The translations under genes were made by a program, and so were the position numbers. From assembly GCF_000143535.2 (NCBI RefSeq), contig NC_037323.1:1302001-1366000 (forward strand): 64,000 nucleotides of DNA, written 5' to 3'. The notes beneath the pieces are model-generated. The model searched no databases, was not told the DNA's origin, and saw nothing but the letters and a program-made list of their open reading frames with translations. This DNA comes from Botrytis cinerea B05.10. Its lineage: Eukaryota; Ascomycota; Leotiomycetes; Helotiales; Sclerotiniaceae. Below, in pieces: positions 21,655 through 34,700 of this stretch (position 1 is the first letter of the stretch; each line of letters begins with the position of its first letter).

Positions 21655-23406
21655 ATGGCTCGCCAAATTTCGTTAGTTTTTGTTACTTTTCTCACAGTCG
21701 CAAGCTCTGTGGCTGCCATAATACACGAATCATTGTGTCCTAATCTCACTGAAAATGCTGTCGACCTTGGCTATGCAAAGTATGTTTCATCTACCAATGG
21801 ATTAGGAGTAAATGAATTTCTCGGAATGCGTTTTGCAGCCCCTCCTCTTGGAGACTTAAGGTTTCGTGCACCTCAGGATGCTTTGCCTGAAAATGAGACT
21901 ATTAAGGCAGACAAAGTGAGTTTATTCTAAAACCGAGAAGAGAATAGTACATCTGAAAAATACTAATCAATCTGCCTAGTATGGTCCAGTCTGCCTGCCC
22001 GTCCACCTCCATTCGTTCATACCATCGACGCCGGCTGATGAAGATTGCTTATTCATCAACGTGTTTTCTCCGAACATGACCACACACTCATCTCTTCTGC
22101 CGGTCGTAATTTGGATCCAGGGCGGTTCGCATAATAGTCAGTTATTTACTCCATACCCCTTTTCCATACTAAATATAATCCAGCAAACTTCGATGCCAAT
22201 TTTAACGGCTCTAGCTTGATCAGAGCAAGTGACAACAATATGGTTGTCGTCACCTTTAACTACCGTGTTGGGCCGTACGGCTTCCTCGCTAGCGAGGATA
22301 TCCGGAACGAAGGGGATTTGAACGTCGGTTTGCTTGATCAGCGAAAGGCTATGGAGTGGACTAAGAAGAATATCGCCTTATTTGGAGGGAACCCGGAACA
22401 TATTGTTCTTATGGGAACATCTTCGGGGGCAGGTAGCGTCTTATATCATTTAGCTGCCTATAATGGCAAGCCTACAGATTTGTTCGTTGGGGCGATTGCG
22501 TCGTCTTCTTGGTTGACGCACGTTTTGCCAGTCTCGGATATCGAATTCCAGTATAGAGATCTTCTACGCGCTACTAATTGTAGTGACGTTACCTGCCTTA
22601 GGGGACTCCCAGGAAAACAGCTCCAGGCGGCCAATATAGCTTGGCCAAACTTTGAGTCTAATGAGTTGGCGGCCTTCACTTACGCTCCTTGCATCGATGG
22701 CTCTTTGTTTACTGATACCCCAGTCTCAATGATCAAGAGTGGTAATTTCGTCTCCGTTCCTTTACTTCTTGGAAATACAGAAGATGAAGGTACGGTTTTC
22801 AACTTTGAGGCCAACACGACAAAACAAGCTTCAGATGTCCTAAAAGCCCAATATCCGCCTCTAACAGCGAAAGATCTACACGCGATACATAGAATCTATC
22901 CTTTTGACGCGGCACACCAGTACCCCAACCATGCTCCGTTCTTTGCATCACTGTCAGCTGCCTATGGAGAGGGCATAATGACTTGTCCAAGCTTGGATGT
23001 AGCAAGAGCTATGAGCTCGAGACCTGCGTCTGCGGCTGAGGTGTGGAACTACCGCTTCAATGTTCGTGATCCTGCGAATATCGCAAGTGGCCTTGGCGTT
23101 CCACACACCTGGGAAATTGATGCAGTTTGGGGACCAGGATTTGCCGCGAACCCGAAAGGTAGTAACAGCTACTCGAATGTCGATGCTTCTATTGTACCGG
23201 TGGTTCAAGGCTACTGGCAAAGCTTCATCAGATCTCTGAATCCAAATACATATAGAGCGGAAGGCAGTCCTGAGTGGGAGCGTTTCATGACAGACAACTG
23301 GCTATTGATTCAAACTAATGCTACTAGAATGGCTACCCAGAACCAGACGGAGACTGATCGTTGTCAATTTTGGAGCTCTATTAGTGCTTCTGCTCTGAGC
23401 CAATAA
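21655..23406 (+). CDS. secreted type-B carboxylesterase/lipase, 546 aa
   Basis: Hydrolyses ester bonds; the substrate is unknown. Three exons: 21655-21915, 21980-22136, 22184-23406. The ATG at 21655 gives a signal peptide (MARQISLVFVTFLTVASSVAA). The alpha/beta-hydrolase landmarks are in order: FLGMRFAAPPLGDLRFRAP (residues about 58-76), EDCLFINVF, the oxyanion region VVIWIQGGSHN, YRVGPYGFL, the nucleophile elbow GTSSGAGS (Ser219), the acidic residue in GNTEDEGTVF, and the His in GVPHTWEID. So the triad is complete. Two departures stand out: the usual H/QGGG oxyanion motif reads QGGS, and the residue before the nucleophile is Thr instead of Glu/Asp. Several N-glycosylation sites are present, as expected for a secreted enzyme. 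Confidence 0.9.
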
Positions 23407-23644
23407 CATGATTATGAAGATACAGTGGACTATTTCGCCACTGTCGGATTGCAAGAATAGTGACCACTACATGCGGCCCACCAGCACTTTCTGTATCAAA
23501 ACTTACATCATTTTAACAATCAAAATCAACAAGCAAGTGATTCAAACAATTCAAGATCAGAAACAGGCTTTATTTATTACTATATCTCTCTTTGATACTT
23601 TTCAGGAATAGAATTGATATTATAGAATTTATATATATATATAT

Positions 23645-23681
23645 ATATATAAGCTAGCTTAATCGGGTCTAGCTTATATAT
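23645..23681. repeat. perfect 13-bp inverted repeat
   Basis: Arms ATATATAAGCTAG and CTAGCTTATATAT are separated by 11 nt. The repeat sits at the end of a TA run about 240 bp after the carboxylesterase stop codon. Confidence 0.75.
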
Positions 23682-23702
23682 GTGCCAATACAACCATTCC
23701 TT

Positions 23703-23725
23703 TTGGCCCCCTTTGAGGGGGCCAA
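23703..23725. repeat. GC-rich perfect hairpin
   Basis: Arms TTGGCCCCCT and AGGGGGCCAA flank a 3-nt loop. It is an isolated GC-rich stem in an otherwise very AT-rich spacer and lies only 21 bp after the other inverted repeat. It could be a transcription end signal, or part of a decayed mobile element. Confidence 0.75.
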
Positions 23726-24419
23726 CCGGCCACGTGATTCCACACCGTGGCAATTGGAAATAGAAAAAGAAGTTTGTTACTAGCATACTACTTAGTATCA
23801 TATATATGATTTCCAACAAAAGTGAATGCTACCATTGATATAAATTGAAGGGTTACTGGAATAATCTATGAAAATGATATAAATAGTTTGAATATATAGC
23901 GTTTGTTTTAAAAAACAGTATAAGAATAAAACGAATCTATACTTGATTATAAGCACCTATTATGAGACTATAATTATATACTAAAATTTACTCTAGTATC
24001 AACTATATGTTATATAAAGATTATAAAGAAAATAATAGTTTTTTCTTTATAATAATGATATATTTTTATTATTGTAAATAGTCTTTTTAATATCGAAATA
24101 ATATTAAATGATTCAATTGATATTTGATATTTATTAAAAACAATAACCTATCATTTATTTACTAGACAATAAGGAATAGAAAACTATTATAATTTCATTC
24201 AATTATAAAGAGGTTAATCAAAAGTTTAACGAAAGTCTGTAACTCTAAACGCCATTTTCATTTTTTAAGAAGTCTTAATCTTTAAATATCTAAATAAAGA
24301 GTCGACAACCGAAAGAATACAACTCTTGGCCTGAAACCACCAGCGACTACAAATCCTGGGTATATAAAAAAAGCCACCTTTTCCTCCCGACTTTCCAATC
24401 CAGCAAGCAAAATGACAAA
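23726..24419. other. very AT-rich spacer
   Basis: From about 23830 to 24300 nearly all bases are A or T. No gene is seen. The right end is the 3' flank of the sugar transporter gene. Confidence 0.6.
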
Positions 24420-26676
24420 CTATCTGACGACAACATCATGCTCGTTCTTTGGGCCCGTCATGCTTCCTCCACTATCATCTGCAACATTTTCCTTATGGAT
24501 GATTGTTCCATTATCACTTTCTTTTCCAATATGGTTCTGTACAAGTACTCCGCCACCCGTCATTTCTTCTATGACCTCGGGGGCAACCAACAACTTTCCA
24601 TCCGCTCCATATCTATGCTCCTGATTTTTCGCAACGTTAACCACATCAAAGAAACCAGTGGTCTTCTGAAAGATCGTGTCCATTTCCTCCAGAGATCGAA
24701 ATGCAGTCTCTGGATAAAAGAAATAGACGGCTGGAAACATGGCAGTATTGATGACCGCGAAAATAATGTAGGTTTTATAACCAATCGAATTGAATGCAAC
24801 TGGGGTGATCATCACAACCATGAAGTTGAAAATCCAATTAGCAGATGTGGATAAACCATTAGCTGGTGCACGGATTTTGAGGGGAACAATCTCAGCCGGG
24901 TATAGCCAAGGAATGGCGAGCCATCCAATTGCGAAGAAGGTGTTGAAGACGAAGAGGAAAGTGGTGGAGACAATCCCTGGTTTTTTGCCACCAATACCCT
25001 CTTCCGACAAGCGTGTCATGATAGCGAGGATGACCATACTTGCTATCATTCCAATTGAACCAAGTAATAAAGATTTACGACGACCAAACTTTTCGATTGT
25101 AAAGGGAGCAATGAAGGATGCGGCAAAATATGCCGTGCCGTTTCCAGCTGCAAGATAACGGGAAGTTTCGCTACTCAAGTGGATGTACTGCTCGAAAATT
25201 GTAGCCGCATAATAGGTGATGACATTGATACCAGAGATTTGCTGCATGACTTGGACGAAATATGCGAGTAGGACGCGATGGAAGTTACGATCTGGGCCCA
25301 TGGTGAACATATCACTCCAACGGGAATTCGCCGCTTCGTCAACTTGACTAGTGATCTCTTTCAATTTGAGTTCAACTCTCTGTGCGATTAAAATTTCAAC
25401 AGCGGCTTCGTCGACTTCTGAGCCTTCACTAGAATCTTTGGAAGGAACCTCGAGTGCTGTAAGGACAGCTCTAGCCTCTTCAATATCACCTCTCAGGACG
25501 AGCCAACTAAAAGATTCATTAGATTAAGTAAGGTTAAATCTAGGGAAGATACTTACCGAGGAGATTCTGGAAGCTCAAGGATGGAAACAAGTATTAGGGC
25601 CGCTGGTAAAATCTGGAAAGCAATTGGGAATCTCCAAGCGACACTATTATTTCCCACCTGCGATGTTCCCAAATCAAGCCAATACGATAAAGCAATACCT
25701 CCTGTAATCATAGCACCCTGGAACATGACCATTTTCCCTCTTTGGTGAGATTCCGATGTCTCGGAAGCCCATGTAGGGACTGTACTTGTATTCATACCAT
25801 TTCCGAAACCGGTAAGCACTCGCCCAGCAATGAATTGCCCAATACTGAAGGAAGACGCCTGAAGGACAGCTCCAACAATCATGATCGAGGAACCAAGGAA
25901 TATCATCCGACGACGACCAAGACGATCGCCAAGAAAAATAGTAATAACGGCACCACCGAAACAACCCAGATTGTAAGAGGCCACTACTAACCCTTGAGTA
26001 AGAGCTGTGTGGTATGATTTATCATTAACGGTATCGATTTCCGGAAACGTGTCTACGAAAGATTTGAGAGTTAACAGTCCTCCCCTGTCAAAGTATTAGC
26101 TCAACTACTTGCGGCTTTTGTCAGGTTGCAAATCATAGACGAAATAAATCGCACACCAATGTTGAATTTAAGACTAAGCATACTCTACAATACACCATGG
26201 CAGATTTAACAATCAAATGGTCCTTGAAGTTTATATACTTGAAATCTCATTCTGATGTGCCGTTTATTTCGCCCATCGCAAATCGGAATTCATCCGATGC
26301 AAACTTACATAACACCTTGATCGTAACCAAAAAGCCTATGACAGAATTAGCTGCGAAATCTTGTTATGCAACTCAAACCGGAAAAACATCGGAAATGTAA
26401 CGTCTTCATCATAAGGAAGGTGACCTTCGATGGTAGCATCCAACCCCACCTCCGCCTCCGCTTTCTCCAGAGCGGGCCGTCTCCACAATTTTTCACAGTG
26501 GCAGTTTTGGAGTAAATGGTCTGCTGCGTATTGTAAAATGTGAAAAAATAAAATACTCACAGGAAATCTATTCCAGAAACAATGGTGATCAAGCGATTCA
26601 GTGCTTTACCCCTATAGCCATAATATCTTGCGCCTTTTCCACGTGTACCACATATACCAGGTATGCCCCAAGCCAT
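24420..26676 (-). CDS. MFS sugar porter (hexose-transporter type), 585 aa
   Basis: Twelve-span plasma-membrane transporter of the sugar-porter family, importing a mono- or disaccharide with protons; the exact sugar is unknown. Four exons: 26676-26561, 26335-26309 (27 nt), 26084-25557, 25506-24420. Signature motifs appear in order: FGYDQGVM at helix 1 (spanning the 27-nt exon), DRLGRRRMIFLG, GRVLTGFGNGMNTSTVPTWASE, LPESPRWLV, QQISGINVITYY, KFGRRKSL, IPWLYPAEIVPLKIR, and YPETAFRSLEEMD. The tail is long and hydrophilic. The start ATG at 26676 gives a short basic N-terminus before helix 1. The helix 1 motif is only whole when the 27-nt exon is spliced in, which supports the model. Confidence 0.9.
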
Positions 26677-28200
26677 GGTTGAGAAGTTCTGATACTTTAA
26701 CGTATGTATTCCGCGTAGGTTGATATGTGAGATGAGAATGCAGGAAAGTACTCCCAAAAAATATATTTTTGTATGTAGTAGGTACACGAAATGAGAAAGA
26801 GAAAGTAGGACAGACGAGAAGGAATAAAAGAGGCCTATGGGCAGCAGGTCTCCCATCTTATACACATGCATCGGCACTAGCCAGGAAGAAAACTTCATAC
26901 TGCTGATGGTCCTCTTGACTCTGTACAACCAACTAAAAGGGCCATTGCCAACGATTTAGGAAGGTGCTGTGTAAATCCCGAGTGACTTCTCCAAAGGATG
27001 TAGCAATGGATCCAATTAAACTTCTCTTGGCTCGGTCATAGAAACCTGGAGACTCGCCATATACAAAACGCAACCGTAATCTATTGGTGACGGTGCTTCA
27101 AGGATATTTTTTCTTTTGAGAAACCGGGGAATTTCTAAACTTCGGCAGTTTTGGTTGGGTGTAAAAGTTGGAGAAAGTTGGAGAAAGCTTAAACATCAAA
27201 ACAATAAGACTTCCACCCCTTGCATACCCGTTAAAAGCCGAGGGCCAAGAACACCATATTTTAGTGTGCTTATGTAAGAAAGATTTCCCCCGCGTGCCCC
27301 CCAAACAATACCCCGCAGACGTGGGGAAAAGTCTTCAAGTTGGTGTTGATGTACTGCATATCTGAGTAGGGAGGTATGCATCATATCCCACTCTCTCTTC
27401 ATTCCGAGATATAAGAGAAGTACATTTCAACCATGAAGACGACACGAACCACCGTGGGATTTGGTGGTAACGCATCTGCTTGGTAAGGTCAAAGTTACCA
27501 GAGATATCAGCAATATCTTCTTGACTTCTTGACATACCACTACTATGACACGAAAAACAATCGTCAATACTTGCCGTTTGCCAGATAGAGTTCCAGAAGG
27601 GGAGCCCAGTGACCTTTGCCCAGATAGTTTCTGCTATGAGTTCAGAGTTGCTTGGCAATTAACTATAACATCCGCGACCATACGCCGAAAAGTCAAGATC
27701 GAATAGTTTACACAGATCCTAAAGTGTAGAATGGCATTCCTGCTTCTTGCCCTACGTAAAGGAGACGTCATATTAAGGTTAAAGGGTTTGTTCGGACCGA
27801 CCCCGTTTTTCATCACAACGTTCGACTACACGGCACAGAAGAAGAAAATGAACTTCAATAGTTCTATATCTAAGAGGTTTCGGTGGAATCTAAGAACAAG
27901 GTTAAAAAGAAAGGCCTAGTCTGACCCGCATGCGTGGGGTAGGAATTTTCCTAGACTCTAGTAATCAAAAACGGTAATTCCACTAACACGATAGTTCGAC
28001 ATAGGTCAAGTCCGAGACCTTCTTCGGTCAACTACCAAGGTGTGTCTTTGACCCATCGGATCCCAGCCATGTTAAATTATGTGCATATTCTCGGGACATG
28101 GGTTACTATAGGCGCGGGTGTTGGGTGCTGGCTGGCTTCTTCGGCGTGTTCCGCGTTGAAGTCACAATTACGAAAGAAACTTCTACTTCTCCGAGTTCAC
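26677..28200. other. promoter of the sugar transporter and gene-free spacer
   Basis: No gene can be supported. Short frames on both strands (for example 27335-27658 minus, 27731-27919 plus) show no splice logic, signal peptide or domain pattern. Confidence 0.5.
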
Positions 28201-28213
28201 GTTACAATACAGT

Positions 28214-28513
28214 CTACCATCCTATGAAATTGTGGGTAATATATTGTACATAAGTGGCAGCACCAGCAGATGTTATTTGCATGAAGCTAGACATCAGGAG
28301 TGAAAATTCTGGAAACCACTTTTGGTTCTCCTCATAGCTCACTAGTGGATGTTCGGACTGATTGGACACTGCAAAAATTATATCAAACAATTGAAGAATG
28401 AATTTGTTAAAAATCTCGGGTGTTGAGAGTGTCCCATCAGTCCATGCATCCATTGGTGGCTCTCCTTGTGGGGTTCTTACGACCAATCGATACAAATTCT
28501 GAAGGAAAGGATG
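28214..28513 (-). CDS. exon-like open frame of unknown identity
   Basis: The minus strand is open for about 100 codons with good protein-like composition (segments FLQNLYRLVVRTPQGEPPMD, SEHPLVSYEENQKWFPEFSL and MQITSAGAATY). It lacks an ATG; an acceptor-like GCCAG precedes the first of these segments (about 28512) and a donor-like GTACAA follows the last (about 28250). It could be an inner exon of a gene whose other exons I cannot find, or a relic. Only about 215 bp separate it from the stop codon of the helicase gene upstream, on the same strand, leaving little room for a first exon and promoter. Confidence 0.3.
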   Translation of the reverse strand, partial: HPFLQNLYRLVVRTPQGEPPMDAWTDGTLSTPEIFNKFILQLFDIIFAVSNQSEHPLVSYEENQKWFPEFSLLMSSFMQITSAGAATYVQYITHNFIGW

Positions 28514-28729
28514 CTGGCATGATTGGATCGAGGCATTTTTATTCAATCAGTTTGCAGTCACATCGTGCTATTTCAAAGTAACTCACTTAAAAGAAAACTC
28601 TACCAATTTTTTCATCTAAAGCTTTTCAATTTATCCAGAGTGATAGAACTTTCAATCCAGGAATGTGCTTTCTCGTATGATCAGAACAATTTTAACCAAT
28701 CTATGCACCCCTTTCATAAATCCACCCAT

Positions 28730-31700
28730 CTAAGCCCAAATAGCTCTGAACTTCTCATCGAATTCCGTCTTCAACTTCCTGAATGCCCGATAAACATTCA
28801 TTAACTTCTCATACTCTTCATCATCTGTCGCACCGGCACCACTCTCCTTTTCCTTCTCCAAATAATCTTCTTCAGCAGCCAACCTATCCTCACCCGCATC
28901 CCAATCATCGACTACCTTTTTTCTGCGTACTGGCTGAGCTTGTTGAACTTCACTGGGCGGTCCAGAAGCAGCTTGTGGAATAGAATCTTCGGCCATTTTC
29001 TCATCGTTCTCGTTCTCAACGGAATCTCCTGCTCCCATTACATCAAGGAGTTCTGAATCTGTGTCTTGACCTAGACCGAGATGTAAGGCGAGGGATGTAG
29101 CGATTGTAGCTAGCACCATAGAGAAGTCATTAAGTACGAACCAGACGTCTGATCTGCGGATGCCATTGGCGTCCTCGAGGGGCTGTAAGGAACCGTGCTT
29201 GAAGAAATCAAGAAGATATGAATTCAAAGGTGATCTAGTTTCATCAGGGTGAAGCTCGAGATGTGGAATCACCGCTGCTTCAAGGAAGACGCCTTCACGA
29301 GTGGAGCTGCAAAGATCTTCGATAGTAGTAAAAGAGTCACCTAGACCAGATAGAGCTACAAATGGTGATCTAGCGTGTGGACTAGGCAAAGAAGGGAGGA
29401 AATCAAGAGTCGTATTTTCATTCGTCTTGTTTGCTTCATTCGGACCGACTGGACTTTGAGTGAATGGCAAAGCATGCTCGTCTTCAGTAATGTGTTGCTC
29501 GGCAAACGTCTTTACATAAGTCGAAAAGACCTCCAAAGTACTCTTATTATGACCGCGAAGTATGTTAGCCGCGTCTTCTGGCATGGGGTCGAGGTACACG
29601 TTTGATGGCGAACGGTGAATTTTCTCTGCCTCTTCGGGATCATCGACTTCTCTAACAACTCTGCGACCAAATAGATGACTCAATACAAGAACCATTGTAC
29701 GCAGTACTTCGTCAGAGTTGGTGTCAATATCTGCACAGAGCTTATGAAAGTATTTTCCGTTGAGAAGAGCTAGCACAAGTTAGTATACGAAATGGAATTA
29801 GAAAAGCACATAAGATCAGTAATAATTTTTTTTTGATGAAAATGGAATGTCGCACTTGCGTACGAATATTTCTTCACTGAGCTTATACGTAGTAGAAAGG
29901 CCACTTACCATGGAAAGCAAAACTCGAATTTTCGGTAAAGTAAAGATGCGAAACGCAACTGGTAAAGTTGACAGGTTCACCACCGGGTCCAAGAAGTGCA
30001 TTTCTGCGTAGATACTCGATAGAAAATCTTAAATGGTGAAGAACTTGCTCTCTGAAACTTTGACCTCCAAGATACAGTCTAGGCTGAGAAAGTAGGGAGT
30101 TGATAGCTCTAACAGCATATGGCGAGTTCTTAGAATCGTTCAAAAGGGAGAACAATCGTAATACCAATGTTGTCGTGATTGGAAAGTGACCAGTAAGTTC
30201 AGGAAGTCGAGAACTGAGGAGACGACTTGCTCGCTCTCTAGAGACGCCCTGGAATACAACGTTACCGAGCAGATCAAAACCACGACGACCTGAACGACCT
30301 GCAGCTTGACGAAAATTCAAGGCAGTTAAGAACACAGAGTCTCCGGAGAATACAACGGTAGCACACGGCATGTTAATACCTAAACTAAGTGTACCAGTTG
30401 CAATGACAACTCTCAAGAAACCTTTACGGAACAACATTTCTACACATTGTCGGTATTTTCGGTTCATACCAGCATGATGAACACCAATACCTCTCTTCAG
30501 CAAATCGATCAAGTCTTCTCTAATTTCCTTGCGACGAAGTTGTCGGATAAAACCATCGAGTTCTTCTTTTTGCAGACGCTTTGGATCAGCAAATGAGAAA
30601 TCGGCTTGGGGGGCAGTTGGATCGAAGAGATCGTAGAAAGAAGATCCGTCTGTTGCGTCCTCACGCATTCGATCCATCTTCGATCCACCTTCATCATCTT
30701 GGTTAGACTTCTTGGTTGGTTTGACCTGTTTACGACCTTTCTTTGCCTTTATTTCCTGATATTTTTCATAGCCGTCCATCAACTTTTTCCAAGCCGATCC
30801 TTTCTTCCATTGTTCTTCTGATTGAACTAGCTGGCTCAATAGAGTGTTCGCAATACTCTCACAAGCAGACCGGTCATAGTTGAACAATATAGCTGGTAGA
30901 GCACGGCGCTTGTGTAGTTGATATAGTAATGGCAGGGTTGTAGCTTGTAGATCTAATGGGTCAATGAGCTCAGTCGCAGAATCATAGGAGCCGTCGATCG
31001 AAATATCGTTCTTGATCTCAGAATTCTCTGGAGTCAATTCCTTTACTACATTGGCAAATTGCGATCGACATTCTGTCATCCATTGAAGCAATATCTTCTT
31101 GAGATTCTTTTCCCATGCAAAGATATCTGCCTTTCGAATGCAGGATGGCAATGCCTTTTCCGGATTTACCGATTCGGGGACGCTATACTCCTTGCTTTGA
31201 TGTTTGACCATGGCTTTCCATAGCGATAAGCAATCTCTAGGTTCAAGTGCAAGATCTTCAGGCATTCCTCTTGAAGGATCAACCAAACTAGACACAGGGT
31301 GAAAGGGTTCGAAGCCTTGCAGACCATCCAGACCTAAACCTAGACCGAATGAGTCTCCGAGACCCTCGAAATTGAATTTCTTAGGTGGTTCATACATGAA
31401 CTTTCGTAGATCGGAGTATCTGGTTGAGTGTTTGATCATCTTTAACTCAGATCCATTTGCCTTCTGGGTTTCTCCTAGCCAATCCGCAAACTGCTCAGGA
31501 TTGCCCACAGTTGCAGAAAGAGCAATGATAGGGCATGGTGATAATAACAAGAGTTGCTCCCATACTACACCATCTTCAGATTGTCCAATAGAATGGATTT
31601 CATCGAAAATAATACGCTTCACTCTTGGGGCCCATGACTTCGCATTCGTTGGTGATAGAAGCATAATTTGAAGAATATGAGGCACAGTGACGAGGATTTG

Positions 31701-34700
31701 ACAACCTGTAGAATTGTTCACACGATAATCTCTAGTGTGAATAGCCCACACTCCTTTACCGGCTTGAGGGAATCTCTTGGAGAATCGACCTAGAAGACAG
31801 TATTGTTAGTGGTGAATTTCGCAAAAATAAAATAAAAATTGGAAGAAAGAAATCCTATTAGTCTGCATCTTTGATTTAAGGTAGAGAACAATATACTCCT
31901 TAATCTTACAAGGATGAGAGAGAGAGGAAAGGGTAACAAATGCGATAGTGCTTACCCTGAACTTCAGCTGCAATCTGGTTGACAAGTGCCTTTGTTGGTG
32001 CAACATAAACCAGAACTCCATCATTATCAGCTCGTAGAATTTGTTCCATAGCGTAGAAACTGATAAACGTTTTACCGGCAGAAGTTGGTGCTACTACGAA
32101 TACACTCTTATTGGCATCCAACTGATCGAGCACATCTCTTTGCCAACCGTCAGGAACGAAGCTAGAAACACGGGGATCTGGCTTTGCATCAAGCATTCTG
32201 TCCATGTAAGGACCGCAATGCTCGAGCTGAAATTCTGATTGAGAAATATCAATTTTCAAGGACAAAGTCGGAGGAGGATACTTGAAGGCAAAAGATAGCT
32301 TTCGATCAGCACCAAGGATTTTTGGCGATGAGAAAGCGTCCGAAATACCAACTAATTTGCATATTTTTTCGACGTGCTGGATGATTTCTTTCGTGATAGG
32401 TGCACTAGTAGTGCATATAGATCTTACGGTAGTCCAAATCAATGCGACTACATGGTAGCCATCAATTTTCTTGTTCTGCTTACAATACCCTGCCCACCAA
32501 GACAGTAGGCATTGAAGAATAAATGTGTTGATATCTCCTTCAAGAATTTTCGTTCTGGCATTATCAAGATTATTAAGATATTGTTTGGCCCGGAGGTAGC
32601 GATTCTCATCGTTGGAGGTCAAATCAAGATCCTTCATAATCATAGACCACGCAAGGAAAGCTTTGTCAGTCTCTGTATCTCCTTTCTTTTCCAGATTTGC
32701 AGCACGGATCTGATCAGCAGCTGAAAGCCCACCTCCCTTTTTAGTACCTTTCTTAGCATTTGATGCAGGTTTTTTGTTCTAGAGGCTGTTGTTAGCTTGA
32801 CTCAATCAACCAAGTGCAAAAGAATCATACGTCAGCTGGGGCTTCTTTCTTCGATTTAGACGCTGGCTTTTCGACTTTACTCGACTTTGATGGTTTCTCC
32901 TCAGCAACTTTCACCAGTTGCTTGGGACCCACCACGATTGTCTCCGGTTCGAGTGCTTTTCCCTTTGCTCCTGTTAAGCTGGCGGCGTATGAGGTCATTT
33001 CGCTCATGTAGAATTGATTTGTTCGAAGGGGGTTACTGTAGACTAATTAGTATCTACTTGGCTGCAATTGAGGCATCTAAGAGATAAAGCTTGAATTAGT
33101 GTTACTTACCGCCATTTGGACACTTTCTGTGCCACAGGAGCTTTTGTGATAAGAGGCTTTTTGTGATTATGCCAATGACTTGTTTCTCTGTAAAGCTTCA
33201 TGGTACCAAATTTCGTAGACAGAGATGAATCTGTCTCAACATGGATACACTCCAGATGCTTGTTGAAGACAGCATTGGTGAAAGGTAAAACCGTAAGATC
33301 ATCCGAGCTTGAGTCGGAATCTTCGCACGGGGTAACTTTGACTGAGGATAAATCAACGCTTTTGTCCAAGGAAAGTTCTTGGCTTGAAAGCTCCTTGGTC
33401 AAATTGCAAAGCACAAGCCATTCATCTTGAATTGACTGAGGAAAGGGGTCTAAAGATTCGTCGCACATAGCTTGAATGACGACACGAAATAATCGGCCAT
33501 CGATAAGATCATGAGAATCTCTTGAAATTTCATTAGTTTCAACAAATTTACTCCACGTCGGATCGTTTAGAATGGCCTGAGCAGCATCTGCAAATAAGGA
33601 CAAGAAACTCGTAATTTCTTTTTCGAAGTCATTGTCGAATTCAACAGATGGAAATCGACGCTTTGAAAGAGGGATTTGATTAAGCATAACGCTTTGTAAA
33701 ATGAGGGCAGAAGCAAAAAATGTATCAGATGTGTTTTCTTTCAAAATATGAGAAGCAGAAAGAACAGAAACGCATGATCTTTCACTCAAGTGAATCTTTG
33801 CTGACGCAGCAGACAACTTTTGGGTGGTTTCGTCGTCAATGGATGGCATTCCGCTAGAGCTATCGGGTTGCGAATCTTTGGCAAACTCCACACGAGCTTC
33901 TTCAATGTCCTTGGTAAACTTGGAACTAATAAGTAGCTTGCGTTGGCTTGAGACAGTCATGCTTTCCACGATCATGGTGAAAACCTTTGAATCTATGAAT
34001 TCTATGCGATTAATGAGAGCAATGTTGAGCTTTTGGGAATTGAAAAACCATATCAATCCACGAAGAATAGTCTTCGCTTCTTTCGATGAGCGAGGTTGTT
34101 TTGCCGTGGCAGCTCCATCGTGCGACATGACAAAGTGTATTGGTGTAACATGAAGATAGTCTGAGAATTCTTTACTCTCCAAGGAAGGGAAAGTATTGAT
34201 CACAATCTCTGGATGTGACAATGGTAATTTGTGGTGTAAGTGTTGTCGAATCGCTGTTCGAGCAAGAAGATACCGAGCTCGACGTGTAGATTTCACTCCT
34301 GGTGGTACACATAATTGCCGGTTCTCTACCATTAGAGTTAGAATCATCAATCGGCCCCAAGAATCATGAAGGCTTTAAAATTTCGAATGATATATTCAAA
34401 ACACCAAGAGCATGGTTTTGGAAGGGAAACACATACCTTCGAAGAACGCAATGTGGAAGTTGCAATGTCTCTTGACTAAATTCTCAAGGAATCGCTCCAC
34501 TACGTATACAGCATGAAGTAATTGAAATCCATCTGCAAGATACTGTCAGCCCATTGCCCTTTTTTTGAATAAGGCGATTGCAAAGATTCCCTCTGTCACT
34601 CTGAGCTCGTCTCAATAATGGCATGAAACTTTCATTCTTAGTGTGTGGTGTTTCACATCTTCTGTACTCAAAGCAAGCATTCCAGACACTTGGTAAAATC

